A DNA stretch of 48,112 nucleotides from Xanthobacteraceae bacterium (GCA_028290465.1 JAQGJU010000063.1:1-48112), one strand, 5' to 3'; positions 25,309 through 34,755 are shown, counted from the first letter of the stretch. A program made the numbers and translations. The notes: generated by a model not told the origin, from the sequence alone.

Positions 25309-27108
25309 TTAGTCGCCACGCGTTACCAGCTTGTTGGCATAGCTCGGCTTCACGACCACGTCGATCAGATAGGGCTTACCCGACGCGACAACGGCGAGTC
25401 CGCGCTCGAGTGCTTCAAGCAAGTCCTTGCGGTTGGTGATTGGACCTTCGGCCTCGACGCCCTGGGCGCGCGCCAGCCCCGCCATATCGACATCCGGCTC
25501 GGAAATGCGCATCCCGATCCATTTGTTTTCAATCGGCCGTTTGCGGTCCTTGGCGATGGCCTCCTGATGGATCTCGTCGTTGAAATTTGACCGGTTGTTG
25601 TTGATGATGAACAGCGCCGGAATTTGATGATGAGCGGCGGTCCATAGCGCGGTCGCCCCTTGCATGAAATCCCCATCGCCATCGACGCAGATGACCGTAC
25701 GACCCTTGTCTTTCAGCGCGAGCGAGGCGCCAAGCGTCAAGCCCGGACCCGCAGAAAGGCCGGCACCGCCGTCATGACCGAGATAGTCCAGGGGCTCGTT
25801 CCAGTGATAGGCGCTGCCGGCCCAACCAAACGACAAATGTGTAAGCGTGAACTTGCGATCGCCGCGTACCTCAGCAAGCGCAACCTCGATATCGCGCGAC
25901 ATCAATTGCTGATCGGCCTTGTCTGACCATGTAATCGTCTCCCACTTGCGCCGTGACTTGCCATCCCATTTCTTTACACCCTTCAACTTCACGGAAAGCT
26001 CGTGGAGCAATTGCTCCGTGAAGGCGTCCGGGTCCGCCATGACGGCCAAGTCAGCCGGGGACAGGCCGAAGTAATCCATACTCCATCCGTTATGCAGCGT
26101 ATGATCCACCGACACGCGAACGATCTTCGCCGCAATGGTGCTTGTCTTGCGGTTGACCTGCCGCAGCGTTCCTTGCAGGTCGGGATAATCGAAGCTGACA
26201 ATGAGGTCGGCGGCAGCGAGCAATTCTTTTGCCGCCGGCGACAGCGAACCCATTGGGGGAACCACATGCAGGCCATGCTGCGTTGGGAACGCGGCTCGCT
26301 CTCGCTGCGAACTCATCACGCTGGCGCCGGCGAGTTCGGCCAATTCGACGCGCGCATCCCAGTGAAGCTGTTCGCGCGAGCCACGGCCGAACATGAACAC
26401 CGGCGATTTCGCAGCTGCGACCATTTCGGCTACCTTACAAACATCGGCAGCGGGCGCGGCGGGTAGCGTCATCGGCGAATATCTGGCGACATCCGGGAAC
26501 GTCACCTCGTCGGAAACGCTTTCTTCCTGCAACCCGGCATCGAGGCAAATATAGACCGGCGCCGAGGGCTTGGTCACCGTGAGCTGATAGCCGCGCAAAA
26601 AGGCCTCGATTACACCGTCGACCGAGCGCGGCTCGTCGTCCCATTTGATGTAATTGCGCAGCATTGATGCCTGGTCCTTGGTCGTGTGAATCCAGTCGAT
26701 CCAGGGCCGCCGCTTTTCAGGAGCAACCGGACCGGTCGCGCCTATCACGATCATGGGTACGCGGTCGCAGAATGCGTTGAACAGGCCCATCAGCCCGTGC
26801 ATCAAGCCAACATTGGAATGCAGGATTGCGCCCATCGGCTTATCGGTCGCCTTGGCGTAGCCATGCGCGATCGCGACGACATGGTCCTCGTGCAGGCAGA
26901 CGATCATCTGTGGCGTGCGATTTCCCAGATAATTGACGAGGCTGTCGTGGAAACCGCGATAACTTGCGCCTGGATTCAGCGCCACGTAGGGAACATCAAG
27001 CCGTCGCAACATTTCGGCAGCAACGTCGCTCTTCCAACCAAGCGGATATTCTTCGGGAAGGTCTGGACGGTCAACATTGTCCATCCAATCATTGCGGCCA
27101 TTATCCAT
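25309..27108 (-). CDS. ThDP-dependent decarboxylase/acetolactate synthase-like enzyme
   Basis: The 599-residue protein has the three-domain layout of the acetolactate synthase/benzoylformate decarboxylase family. The N-terminal pyrimidine domain has NPGASYRGFHDS and the catalytic Glu in CLHEDHVVAIAHGYAK. The ThDP motif is GDGDFMQGATALW followed by INNNRSN. Such enzymes decarboxylate 2-oxoacids or condense the resulting carbanion. Start ATG 27108 is chosen for its strong AAGGAGG eight bases upstream; a TTG at 27135 is less likely. It lies 158 bp after amidase 2 with a separate TTGACG promoter-like element at 27161-27166. The substrate is unknown. Confidence 0.85.
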   Translation of the reverse strand: MDNGRNDWMDNVDRPDLPEEYPLGWKSDVAAEMLRRLDVPYVALNPGASYRGFHDSLVNYLGNRTPQMIVCLHEDHVVAIAHGYAKATDKPMGAILHSNVGLMHGLMGLFNAFCDRVPMIVIGATGPVAPEKRRPWIDWIHTTKDQASMLRNYIKWDDEPRSVDGVIEAFLRGYQLTVTKPSAPVYICLDAGLQEESVSDEVTFPDVARYSPMTLPAAPAADVCKVAEMVAAAKSPVFMFGRGSREQLHWDARVELAELAGASVMSSQRERAAFPTQHGLHVVPPMGSLSPAAKELLAAADLIVSFDYPDLQGTLRQVNRKTSTIAAKIVRVSVDHTLHNGWSMDYFGLSPADLAVMADPDAFTEQLLHELSVKLKGVKKWDGKSRRKWETITWSDKADQQLMSRDIEVALAEVRGDRKFTLTHLSFGWAGSAYHWNEPLDYLGHDGGAGLSAGPGLTLGASLALKDKGRTVICVDGDGDFMQGATALWTAAHHQIPALFIINNNRSNFNDEIHQEAIAKDRKRPIENKWIGMRISEPDVDMAGLARAQGVEAEGPITNRKDLLEALERGLAVVASGKPYLIDVVVKPSYANKLVTRGD

Positions 27109-27266
27109 ACCCAAATCCTCCTTGAAATTTTGCAAGATACCTTAAGACTGTAGCTATTTGCGTCAAGCGGAAACGCGCCCCGCGCGGCCGGTCTGCCATA
27201 ACGGTCGCTGGCGTTCGGCGCGTCGATCGACAGCTCATTCCGGACGAAACGCCCGGCTTTGCCGCC

Positions 27267-28673
27267 TCACCGTGGGTCAATCGGCGTCATAGGCTTGCGC
27301 TGCGCTTCGATCATCGCGCCAGCGCGCAAGCACAGTTCCTCCTTGAACCTTCCGGCGACGATCTGCACGCCCGTCGGCACGGTGCCCGCAACACCGGTCG
27401 GTACTGCAAGACTTGGTAGGCCGAGCATTGAAACCGCCAGCATCGGCGCATGCGCGTCAATCATCCGAGCGACGGCTTCATTTCCCTTCTGGTCTTCATC
27501 GATGGGCATCGGCAGCTGGTAGGACACCGGCAGGAGCAGCACATCGTAACGTTCAAGAAATACTTGCCATTCGCGCAGGATGACGGTGCGCCGGCCGAGC
27601 GCGGCAACGTATTGTTCGAGTGTAAATTTGGTCGCCCGTGCCATGGTGCCCTCGCGGGCACGGCGTAAGGCGTTGTCCCCCAGGCGCTCGATGGCGCGCG
27701 AAGTACCCTCGCCTTCCTCGGTCTTGACCATCGAAAAGAACATTTCGGCCAGCTCGGCGAAAGCCGGCGGCTTCGCCAACTCGACCGAGCATCCGGACCG
27801 CTCGAGCCAATGCGCAGCCTGTTGGACCGACGCAGCGACAGCGGAATCGACCACGGCATCGTCATCGCCGTTAAACAGCGCGACGCGCAGGGGACGTTCG
27901 CTGTCGCTGTCGAACCACGGCGCCGGCACCCACCATGGATCGCGCGCGTCGCTCTGCGCCATCGCACGCAAGCCAACCCGAACATCCGCGACCGATCTTC
28001 CCAAAGGTCCCTGCACGCTCATCAGTTGGCTGGCCAACGTCGCCTCGACATTGGGATTCTCGCTGTAGTTTGCGATGCGCCCGAACGACGGTCGCAATCC
28101 GACAACGCCGCAGGCATAAGCGGGATAACGGATCGAACCCGCACGATCCGTACCGTGAGCCAGCGCACCGACACCGGTTGCGACCGCGACAGCGGCCCCG
28201 CCGCTTGAGCCGCCTGGCGTACGGCCGGCATCCCAAGGGTTGAGCGTACGGCCGTACAAATCATTGTCAGTGAAAAAACGGGCGCAAAAGGCCGGCACAT
28301 TTGTGCGGCCAATGATTACGGCTCCGGCCGCGCGCCAACTGGCGATCGGCGGGCTATCAGCCTTGGCCATATCGTGTTTGAAAGCGACGACGCCAGCAGT
28401 TGTCGGCCGACCTTCATAATCGACGTTGATCTTTACCGTAACCGGAACACCGTGCAGCGGCCCTATGACATCGCCACGTCCAACTGCTGCATCGGCCCTG
28501 TCTGCGGAGGACAGCGCTTCGTCCGCAAGTACGTCGACGACGGCATTGACACGCGGATTGACCGTATCGAGCCGTGCGAGGGCACTCGTCACCGCCTCAC
28601 GGCTTGACACCCGTCGCGCGGCTATCGCTTCAGCAAGATCGGTCGCGCTCCATTTCCACAGATCACTGGTCAT
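27267..28673 (-). CDS. Amidase-signature family hydrolase (2)
   Basis: The 468-residue enzyme has the amidase-signature core: catalytic Lys in GVPVTVKINVDYEG, glycine-serine loop TPGGSSGGAAVAVATG, and nucleophile loop GTDRAGSIRYPAYACG. Start ATG 28673 gives the family N-terminus TSDLWKWSATDLAEAI; GTG 28680-28682 is an alternative with three more residues. It begins 10 bp after the ABC permease stop, so it is co-transcribed with the transporter, UbiD and receptor genes. It shares only the family core with amidase 1, so the two probably act on different amides or were acquired separately. Confidence 0.87.
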   Translation of the reverse strand: MTSDLWKWSATDLAEAIAARRVSSREAVTSALARLDTVNPRVNAVVDVLADEALSSADRADAAVGRGDVIGPLHGVPVTVKINVDYEGRPTTAGVVAFKHDMAKADSPPIASWRAAGAVIIGRTNVPAFCARFFTDNDLYGRTLNPWDAGRTPGGSSGGAAVAVATGVGALAHGTDRAGSIRYPAYACGVVGLRPSFGRIANYSENPNVEATLASQLMSVQGPLGRSVADVRVGLRAMAQSDARDPWWVPAPWFDSDSERPLRVALFNGDDDAVVDSAVAASVQQAAHWLERSGCSVELAKPPAFAELAEMFFSMVKTEEGEGTSRAIERLGDNALRRAREGTMARATKFTLEQYVAALGRRTVILREWQVFLERYDVLLLPVSYQLPMPIDEDQKGNEAVARMIDAHAPMLAVSMLGLPSLAVPTGVAGTVPTGVQIVAGRFKEELCLRAGAMIEAQRKPMTPIDPR

Positions 28674-28683
28674 CTCAAACACT

Positions 28684-29466
28684 TCAGCGCAGGTTGGCCC
28701 AAGGCGTGAGCTTACGATCGAGCCACTGCTGACCCTTCATGATAACCGCCCCCATCAGCGTCAGCGTAATCAGCGCGGCGAACACTTTCTCGGTTTCCAG
28801 CACCTGACCGGCCTGTATGAGCAGATTGCCCATACCGCCCTGGCTGGAACCGCCGATCATCTCAGCGGCGACGACAAGAATGATGGTAACGCCCATTCCG
28901 AGTTGTAGCCCGGCAAAGATGGTTGGAATTGCCGCCGGCAGAACGACACTGAGCTGCGTCTGCCGACGATTGGCGCCGAGGTCTTCGGCAGCCTTGACCA
29001 ACCCGCGATCGACTTGCCGCACTCCGGCGTAGGTACTCATCACGATCGGGAAGAAGGCGGTCACGGCGCTGATGACGATCTTGTAGGCTTCACCCGTGCC
29101 AAGCCAGATAATGAGCAGCGGGATCAAAGATATTTTCGGTAAGGGATAGAGCGCGGCGATCCACGGATCGGCAATGCGCTCGAAAATACGCGACACGCCC
29201 ATTACGATGCCGACGACAATACCGACGATAGCGGCGAGCAGGAAGCCAACCATGATCCGCAGCATAGTAGCGGCGAGATTGTAGAACAGCGAGCCGTCCT
29301 CGACCATGCTGATGAGCGCATGCATGATAGCAAGCGGCGATGGCAGGTAAATCGGAGGGATGTTGCGCAGATCAACCAACAGCTGCCACGCAACGAAAAA
29401 AACGACGATGCTCAGTGCTGGCAGGATTCTCTCTGCAAGAACGGCATTACGACTCAGTTTTTTCAT
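28684..29466 (-). CDS. ABC transporter permease (SsuC/TauC type)
   Basis: The 260-residue inner-membrane protein has about six membrane helices and the EAA loop of importers (EDLGANRRQTQLSVVLPAAIP). This is the sulfonate/nitrate/taurine permease type, which in many organisms also carries pyrimidine precursors and aromatic carboxylates. Its ATG at 29466 overlaps the ATPase stop by four bases, so translation is coupled. With the ATPase and the NMT1-like receptor at 31795-32859 it makes a complete importer, interrupted by a ubiD-family gene. Confidence 0.92.
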   Translation of the reverse strand: MKKLSRNAVLAERILPALSIVVFFVAWQLLVDLRNIPPIYLPSPLAIMHALISMVEDGSLFYNLAATMLRIMVGFLLAAIVGIVVGIVMGVSRIFERIADPWIAALYPLPKISLIPLLIIWLGTGEAYKIVISAVTAFFPIVMSTYAGVRQVDRGLVKAAEDLGANRRQTQLSVVLPAAIPTIFAGLQLGMGVTIILVVAAEMIGGSSQGGMGNLLIQAGQVLETEKVFAALITLTLMGAVIMKGQQWLDRKLTPWANLR

Positions 29467-30260
29467 GAAGCGGCTCCCGCTGCCACGTTCTGTTCTTGCA
29501 TCGCCTTAGTCACCTCGTCGCGGATCAGGTGGAAAGCGCGATCGAAAAGCGCACCGAATTTCGGCGTGCTGATCATTTCGACCGAGCGTGGACGCGGCAG
29601 ATCAACGGCAAGCACTTCCTTAATGCGCCCGGGTCGCGCCGTCATCACGATGACCTCGTCGCCCAACAGGATGGCCTCGTCGATCGAATGCGTTACAAAG
29701 ATGACTGTCTTCTTCGTTTCATCAAAGATGCGCATGAGTTCTTCCTGCATGACGATCTTCGTCTGCGCGTCGAGCGCACCGAAGGGTTCGTCCATCAGCA
29801 GGATCGGCCGATCCATGATCAGCGCGCGGGCGAGGGCGACGCGCTGGCGCATACCGCCGGAAAGCTGACTCGGATAATGGCGCTCGAAGCCCGTCAGGCC
29901 AACCGAGTTGATCAGCACGCGCGCCTTATCGGCGCGTTCGGCTTTTTGTACGCCCGCCATTTCGAGGCCAAAGGCGACATTGTCGATCACGGTGCGCCAC
30001 GGGAACAGGTTCTGGCTTTGCCAGACCATGACGGAGGCCGAACCGGCCTTGTTTGCGCCCTCGATCGTCACCTTGCCGCTCGTCGGTGTTTCAAGCCCAC
30101 CGACAATCTGTGCAATGGTGCTCTTGCCGCAGCCGCTAGGCCCTAGAATGCAAGAGAAGCGGCCGGACTTGAACGTGTGAGTGAAACCATCGAGCGCGAC
30201 AAGATTCGATCCGTCTCGGCCTTCCCAGACCTGTCTCACGTCTTCAACCGTAATATTCAT
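29463..30260 (-). CDS. ABC transporter ATP-binding protein (SsuB/TauB type)
   Basis: The 265-residue ATPase has Walker A GPSGCGKST, Q-loop WQSQNLFPWRTV, signature LSGGMRQRVALARAL, Walker B ILLMDEPFGALD and the H-loop VTHSIDEA. It energises the adjacent permease. ATG 30260 is preferred over an in-frame TTG at 30272. It starts 27 bp after the ubiD-family stop and overlaps the permease start. The family includes transporters for sulfonates, nitrate and other small organic anions; the substrate here is set by the receptor upstream. Confidence 0.93.
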   Translation of the reverse strand: MNITVEDVRQVWEGRDGSNLVALDGFTHTFKSGRFSCILGPSGCGKSTIAQIVGGLETPTSGKVTIEGANKAGSASVMVWQSQNLFPWRTVIDNVAFGLEMAGVQKAERADKARVLINSVGLTGFERHYPSQLSGGMRQRVALARALIMDRPILLMDEPFGALDAQTKIVMQEELMRIFDETKKTVIFVTHSIDEAILLGDEVIVMTARPGRIKEVLAVDLPRPRSVEMISTPKFGALFDRAFHLIRDEVTKAMQEQNVAAGAAS

Positions 30261-30287
30261 CGGATCATCCAACGCGAACGCAGACCG

Positions 30288-31712
30288 CTATTTGTGCGGA
30301 TAGAGCGCATGCTTCCATTTTTCCGCAATCTCGGCCGCCTCATCAGGCAAGAGCGCAGATGACGGCGGATAAGCGTCCTTCCAGGCAAACGGCTTGCAAG
30401 CGTCGATCAGCATCTTGGAATGCGATGTCGCACCGATGGCGCGCGCTTCCGGCGGAATACGCGGATCAAGCGAGGAACTCCATGCATTGCGCACGATGTC
30501 GACGGACTCGGAAGGCTCGCAACGCGTCGTTACCGCCCACATTACGTCAGCGAGGTTCGAGGGATCGACGTCCTCATCGACCACGACAACAATCCGACCC
30601 ATATAGCTTTGGGCACCGGCAATCATCGCCGCCCGCTTGGAGTGGCCGGCATAACGCTGCTTCAGCGCAATCACAGTCATCAGTTGCGACACATGCTGCC
30701 ACGCGCCGACGACGTCGGTGACACCGTTGGCCTCGAGATTGCTCCAAATTCCAGCGGCGCGGAACGGAAGGCCGAAATGGAACCGCGGCGGCTTGAGCGG
30801 CGGCGAACCGAACAAAATCGGATCGTCGCGATAGTAAACCGCTTCGACATCCATCACCGGCGCGGGTCGCGCGTCGGCGGCATAATAGCCGGTAAACTCG
30901 CCAAATGGCCCTTCCGGCAGCGTCACCTCGCTTGGCGGCAGCAGCTTGCCTTCAAGAATGATCTCGGCGTGAGCCGGGAGTGGCAAGCCGGTGCGTGGAC
31001 CGCGGACGATCTCGATCGGCTCACCCTTGATCGCGCCGGCGAAATCGTACTCCGATGCGCCTTCCGGCAGATACTCAAATCCGGAAATGAACAGCGATGG
31101 GTCCTGTCCGTTGACGATGGCGATCGGGCAGGGCTTCCCCTGATCCCAATACTTCTTCGCAATGATTGCGCCATGGCGGCCGAGATGATCGAATTGCACC
31201 GTAACGCGATTTGGTCCGTGCACTTGAACGCGGTAGATCGAGGCGTTCACCCAATCGGTGTCTGGATCACCCGTGATGACGAGACTGCCGGAACCGATGT
31301 AGGGGCCGCCATCCTTTTTGTGCCAGGTCGGCACCGGAAAGCGACCAAGATCGACGTCCTGGCCTTCCTGCACGTTCTTAAAGAACGCCGCGTCTTTGAC
31401 CTCGATCGGCGCAAGCATCTTCAGCTTGGTCCGCCGCTCCTTCCATGCCTTCAAGGCATCGATTGGACGCAGGCTGTGATCCAGGCCGAGCGCCAGCGCG
31501 GCACGCTGCGCGCTTGTCGTGGCATTGGAGAAAATGCGGAAGCCTTTGGGAAAGCCTTTGATGTTGTCGAACAGCAGTGCTGGCTGCTCTGGCGAACCAG
31601 CGGCAACTTCAGTGATGCCGCCGATTTCGAAGCGCGGATCTGCGCCGTCGATGCGACGGAGCGCGCCGATGCCATCGACTAGGCTGATATAATCTCGCAG
31701 GTCTTTGTACAT
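30288..31712 (-). CDS. UbiD-family prenyl-FMN-dependent decarboxylase
   Basis: The 474-residue enzyme belongs to the UbiD family, which reversibly decarboxylates aromatic or unsaturated acids using prenylated FMN. The E-x4-E part of the Glu-Arg-Glu catalytic triad is clear in LPEGPFGEFTGYY. A likely active-site Arg is in NASIYRVQVHG. Start ATG 31712 follows GAGAGG; the frame runs upstream to 31988 but that part is Arg/Ser-rich and antisense to the receptor gene. No ubiX (prFMN synthase) is in the window, so the cofactor must come from elsewhere. Its place inside the ABC transporter operon suggests that it acts on the imported acid. Confidence 0.9.
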   Translation of the reverse strand: MYKDLRDYISLVDGIGALRRIDGADPRFEIGGITEVAAGSPEQPALLFDNIKGFPKGFRIFSNATTSAQRAALALGLDHSLRPIDALKAWKERRTKLKMLAPIEVKDAAFFKNVQEGQDVDLGRFPVPTWHKKDGGPYIGSGSLVITGDPDTDWVNASIYRVQVHGPNRVTVQFDHLGRHGAIIAKKYWDQGKPCPIAIVNGQDPSLFISGFEYLPEGASEYDFAGAIKGEPIEIVRGPRTGLPLPAHAEIILEGKLLPPSEVTLPEGPFGEFTGYYAADARPAPVMDVEAVYYRDDPILFGSPPLKPPRFHFGLPFRAAGIWSNLEANGVTDVVGAWQHVSQLMTVIALKQRYAGHSKRAAMIAGAQSYMGRIVVVVDEDVDPSNLADVMWAVTTRCEPSESVDIVRNAWSSSLDPRIPPEARAIGATSHSKMLIDACKPFAWKDAYPPSSALLPDEAAEIAEKWKHALYPHK

Positions 31713-31794
31713 AGGGCCTCTCGCGCCGGTTGCCTCGCGCGGTCTGCGCGAGGCACAGCCTTCAGCATACTCTAGACGAGTCCTCAGAGAGCAA

Positions 31795-32859
31795 TCAGTT
31801 GGCGAAAGGCTTTTCGCGGTCGAATTTCTCTTTCGCTTCCTTGGCGATCGAAAGGTCGAACAGTTGCTCGCGCGTGACCTTCTTCTGCACGTACTGGAAG
31901 TATTCGCCGCTCCAGAAGTCCTGCATGGCCATGATCGAGTCGATCTGCGGCATGCCATCCTCGTTGAGGTAGGCCCAGTTCGGCGCAATCGCCTTGATCA
32001 ACTCCGGCTTGTTGAGGGTGGTGTACTTGGCCAGGATATCAAGGATCTTCGGATCGTTGTCCGGCGCCCCTGCTGCCGCATTAAACTCTTTGACGCCCTG
32101 CAGGTAGGCCAACATAAAGCGCACCATCACGTCATGCTTTTGCGTCAGGAAGTCCTTGCGACCGGCAAAGGCAGCGATTTGGAAGTTCGGCGCAATTTCG
32201 TCACCAGTGGCGACAATCTGACCCATCTTGTTGTTTTTGGCGAACACGGCAAGGTTATAGGAAAGATCGCTGCCGTCGAGCTGCCCTTGCCCAAGCATTT
32301 TCATCAGGTCGGGCTGAGGGATATTGACGACCCACTGAACGTCCTTCGCGGGATTGAGGCCCGCCTTTAGCAGGGCCTGCGCGGCATTATAGTGATTGAC
32401 GCTGCCGAGCGCTCCGACACCGACCTTCTTGCCCTTCAGTTTGACGAGATCGGGGATCGTCTTCACGCCCTCGTCGTACAGCTTCTGCGACACGAGGAAC
32501 GCGGTGTAGGCACGTCCAGGCTTGTTGTTGCCCCAGTCAGCGAATACGGCGATCGGCGCGCCTTTGGCGATGCCGTTGAAGAGGTTCGCAGCAGCCGGAA
32601 GATTGGTGAGCTCGAGTTCGCCAGCGATCATCGCCGGCACGGCAAGTGAGCCATCATCGAAGCGACGCAGCTCAACCGTAATGCCCATCTTATTGAAGTA
32701 CCCTTTCTCCTGCGCGATAAAGAGCCCTCCCCCGGAGAGAAACGGACCGTAGCCGACGCGGATAACGTCGTTGGCCGCCGCGGACGCGCCAAACGCGACA
32801 ATGCCAGCGGTCGCAGCAAGCGCGGCTACGAACGACTTCAGTGTTCTGCCCATCTTCAT
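31795..32859 (-). CDS. ABC transporter substrate-binding protein (NMT1/SsuA-like)
   Basis: The 354-residue protein has a signal peptide (RTLKSFVAALAATAGIVAFG, cleaved near ASAAA). Its mature part has NMT1/SsuA blocks: IRVGYGPFLSGGGLFIAQEK, ELELTNLPAAANLFNGIA and LKGKKVGVGALGS. It should bind the ligand in the periplasm and feed the ABC permease downstream. Start ATG 32859 (MKM) has AGGTGGG close upstream; ATG 32853 is possible. It is the first gene of the receptor-UbiD-ATPase-permease-amidase run, with a TACA-N3-TGTA palindrome 57 bp upstream. Confidence 0.9.
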   Translation of the reverse strand: MKMGRTLKSFVAALAATAGIVAFGASAAANDVIRVGYGPFLSGGGLFIAQEKGYFNKMGITVELRRFDDGSLAVPAMIAGELELTNLPAAANLFNGIAKGAPIAVFADWGNNKPGRAYTAFLVSQKLYDEGVKTIPDLVKLKGKKVGVGALGSVNHYNAAQALLKAGLNPAKDVQWVVNIPQPDLMKMLGQGQLDGSDLSYNLAVFAKNNKMGQIVATGDEIAPNFQIAAFAGRKDFLTQKHDVMVRFMLAYLQGVKEFNAAAGAPDNDPKILDILAKYTTLNKPELIKAIAPNWAYLNEDGMPQIDSIMAMQDFWSGEYFQYVQKKVTREQLFDLSIAKEAKEKFDREKPFAN

Positions 32860-32916
32860 TTCCCACCTCGCTTGTTGTTGTTCGACTGCCCAATCCGGCA
32901 TCACGCCCAAAAAGCG

Positions 32917-32940
32917 TACATGATGTATATATCTGGTCAA
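32917..32940 (-). promoter_or_regulatory. TACA-N3-TGTA operator before the ABC receptor operon
   Basis: TACA-TGA-TGTA at 32917-32927 is a perfect inverted repeat. A TTGACC -35-like element lies at 32935-32940 on the minus strand. The site is 57 bp from the receptor start, in the short AT-rich gap between that gene and hpaB. It matches sites at 24194 and 34658. Confidence 0.55.
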
Positions 32941-33052
32941 GCCGATAATTTGGGCGCACGCTGCATCGCACGGCAAAATAAGCTCGCAGAATGAAGAACG
33001 GCGCCGGGACGAACCCGACGCCGCGCCAATTTTTTCTTCAATACGAGAGCGA

Positions 33053-34564
33053 TCAATCTTCGATAGGCGGCAAGTTCAGCGCATTATCGACCAGAGCGCC
33101 GGCACTTTTAAAATCGAAGGACCGGAACATGTTCATCTTCACGAGGAACGACGCGCCCCCGTAAAATTTTTCGTACTGCTGATGGCGATTGCCGAACTCG
33201 CTGCCGATAAAATCCCATGCGAGGCGCATCAATTTAATCTTCTCGCGCGCGCCGGTTTTGTTCGAACGGTAAAATCGCTCGATGTCCTTTGCCGTCTCCG
33301 GATTGTCGAGGTCCTTGAACGACGAAGGCAGCGTGATCATGCCAGCTCCCGTCAGTTCGCGCACGATGTCGATCATCTTCGGATTGATCTCGGATTGCAA
33401 CGCCATCACCGAATAGAGCGCCGTCTTGGACGGCCACAGCACGCCCTCTTCGTCATGCGTCGCAAGTACTTCCTGCGAATGCAGCATGCCTTCGACGATC
33501 GCGGCGTAAGACGCGAGTTCGCCCATCATCACCTGCACCGGAGGTACGGCGTCATTGCCCGTCATCTCGTTCATGCGTTTGGCCAGGCCGAGAAGGAAGC
33601 GCAGCTTCACCGAATAACGCGCTTGGGCCTGAAGATTGCCGTACAGATGCGCCGGCGTCTTCCACCACTGATCGCGGCACACTTCGAGATTGCGGTAACA
33701 GAAAACATGTTCCCACGGAACGAACACGTTGTCGAACACGACCATGCAATCGGTTTCATCGAAACGCGCGGTCAGCGGGTACTCGTCCGCCGACTTGCCC
33801 ACCGCCTGCATGGCGAAGGCCCTGCGCGAGTAAAGCCGCAAGCCTTCCGCATCGGTCGGCACAGCGAGGCTTAGCGCGTAGTTCTCCTCACCCGGACGCA
33901 GCGGATGGATGCAGCTCAGGTGTATGTAGTCGGCATAGACCCCGCCGGTCGCAAGTTGCTGCGCGCCGGAGACATAAATGCCCTTGTCGGTTTCTTTGAC
34001 GACGCCGGCATAGAGCGTCGGGTCGTCCTGCAGGTTGGCCGGCTTGGAGCGGTCGATCTGCGGCGGCACGATAGCGTAAGCGACGTAAGCATGCGTGTCG
34101 CGCAGATGCTCGTAGAACGCTACAACGTTACGGCCGTACTGCTCGCCACCGGCGGCAAACACCGAAGGCTTGGCCGCAAAGCCGTTGAAGAATCCGGCGA
34201 CATGATCCGGCGTACGGCCCATCAGACCGAAAGTGAGCTCCGCCCACTTCTCGGCGGCGATACGCTTGTCGCGCAGATCGGCATGCGTTTTCGGAATCTG
34301 GTAGGCGCGCAGCACCGGCGCGCCATCGACCGGCGACGGAAATGTCATGACCGCACGGTTTTCCGGTGCAGCAGCGTAATCGTACAGCGCGGCAATCGAG
34401 CGCGCGCCCTGCTTGAACGCCGGATGCGCCGTCGGGTCGGAAATGATCTCGCCGTCGACGATCACCTTGCGCTTACGACGGCGGAGACCGGCCAGGAATT
34501 CAGCGCCGGTGCGCAACGGCTGCGTCGCCGATTGGCGGGTCTTCAGACCTGCATTCGTGGTCAT
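33053..34564 (-). CDS. HpaB-family flavin-dependent aromatic monooxygenase, oxygenase component
   Basis: The 503-residue protein matches the 4-hydroxyphenylacetate 3-monooxygenase oxygenase family, which uses reduced FADH2 from a partner reductase to hydroxylate phenols or heterocycles. Family segments are FGLMGRTPDHVAGFFNG, GIYVSGAQQLATGG, FDNVFVPWEHVFCYRN and VRELTGAGMITLPSS. Length is close to HpaB (about 520). Start ATG 34564. The flavin reductase partner is transcribed divergently from 34756. The family also includes chlorophenol and pyrrole/pyridine-type hydroxylases, so the substrate cannot be fixed. The gap downstream to the ABC receptor gene is 193 bp. Confidence 0.88.
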   Translation of the reverse strand: MTTNAGLKTRQSATQPLRTGAEFLAGLRRRKRKVIVDGEIISDPTAHPAFKQGARSIAALYDYAAAPENRAVMTFPSPVDGAPVLRAYQIPKTHADLRDKRIAAEKWAELTFGLMGRTPDHVAGFFNGFAAKPSVFAAGGEQYGRNVVAFYEHLRDTHAYVAYAIVPPQIDRSKPANLQDDPTLYAGVVKETDKGIYVSGAQQLATGGVYADYIHLSCIHPLRPGEENYALSLAVPTDAEGLRLYSRRAFAMQAVGKSADEYPLTARFDETDCMVVFDNVFVPWEHVFCYRNLEVCRDQWWKTPAHLYGNLQAQARYSVKLRFLLGLAKRMNEMTGNDAVPPVQVMMGELASYAAIVEGMLHSQEVLATHDEEGVLWPSKTALYSVMALQSEINPKMIDIVRELTGAGMITLPSSFKDLDNPETAKDIERFYRSNKTGAREKIKLMRLAWDFIGSEFGNRHQQYEKFYGGASFLVKMNMFRSFDFKSAGALVDNALNLPPIED

Positions 34565-34657
34565 GGAAATCCATCCTAACTATTACGGCGAGCGCTCTTT
34601 GGACAGGAGCTACTCCAGCCCACCCAGCCACGCCGCGGATCATCGCCAAAATTAATA

Positions 34658-34689
34658 TACATACTGTACATATACATGTTATCCGTCAA
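34658..34689. promoter_or_regulatory. TACA-N3-TGTA operator in the hpaB/hpaC divergent region
   Basis: TACA-TAC-TGTA at 34658-34668 lies between the divergent oxygenase and reductase genes, 93 and 87 bp from their starts. On the minus strand TTGACG at 34684-34689 is a likely -35, placing the palindrome over the -10 region. Two further TACAT half-sites at 34667 and 34673 follow. The whole 34650-34682 stretch is unusually AT-rich. Confidence 0.55.
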
Positions 34690-34755
34690 GGGGGCGATCC
34701 GAATGCTGAGCGCTCTCGATTTTCTTACCGCGTTACGCCACGGAGGGCCTCTATT

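Noticed and set aside
31713-31988. 92-residue N-terminal extension of the UbiD-family frame
   Set aside because: Arg/Ser-rich translation that overlaps the ABC receptor gene; homologous UbiD proteins start at the ATG at 31712.
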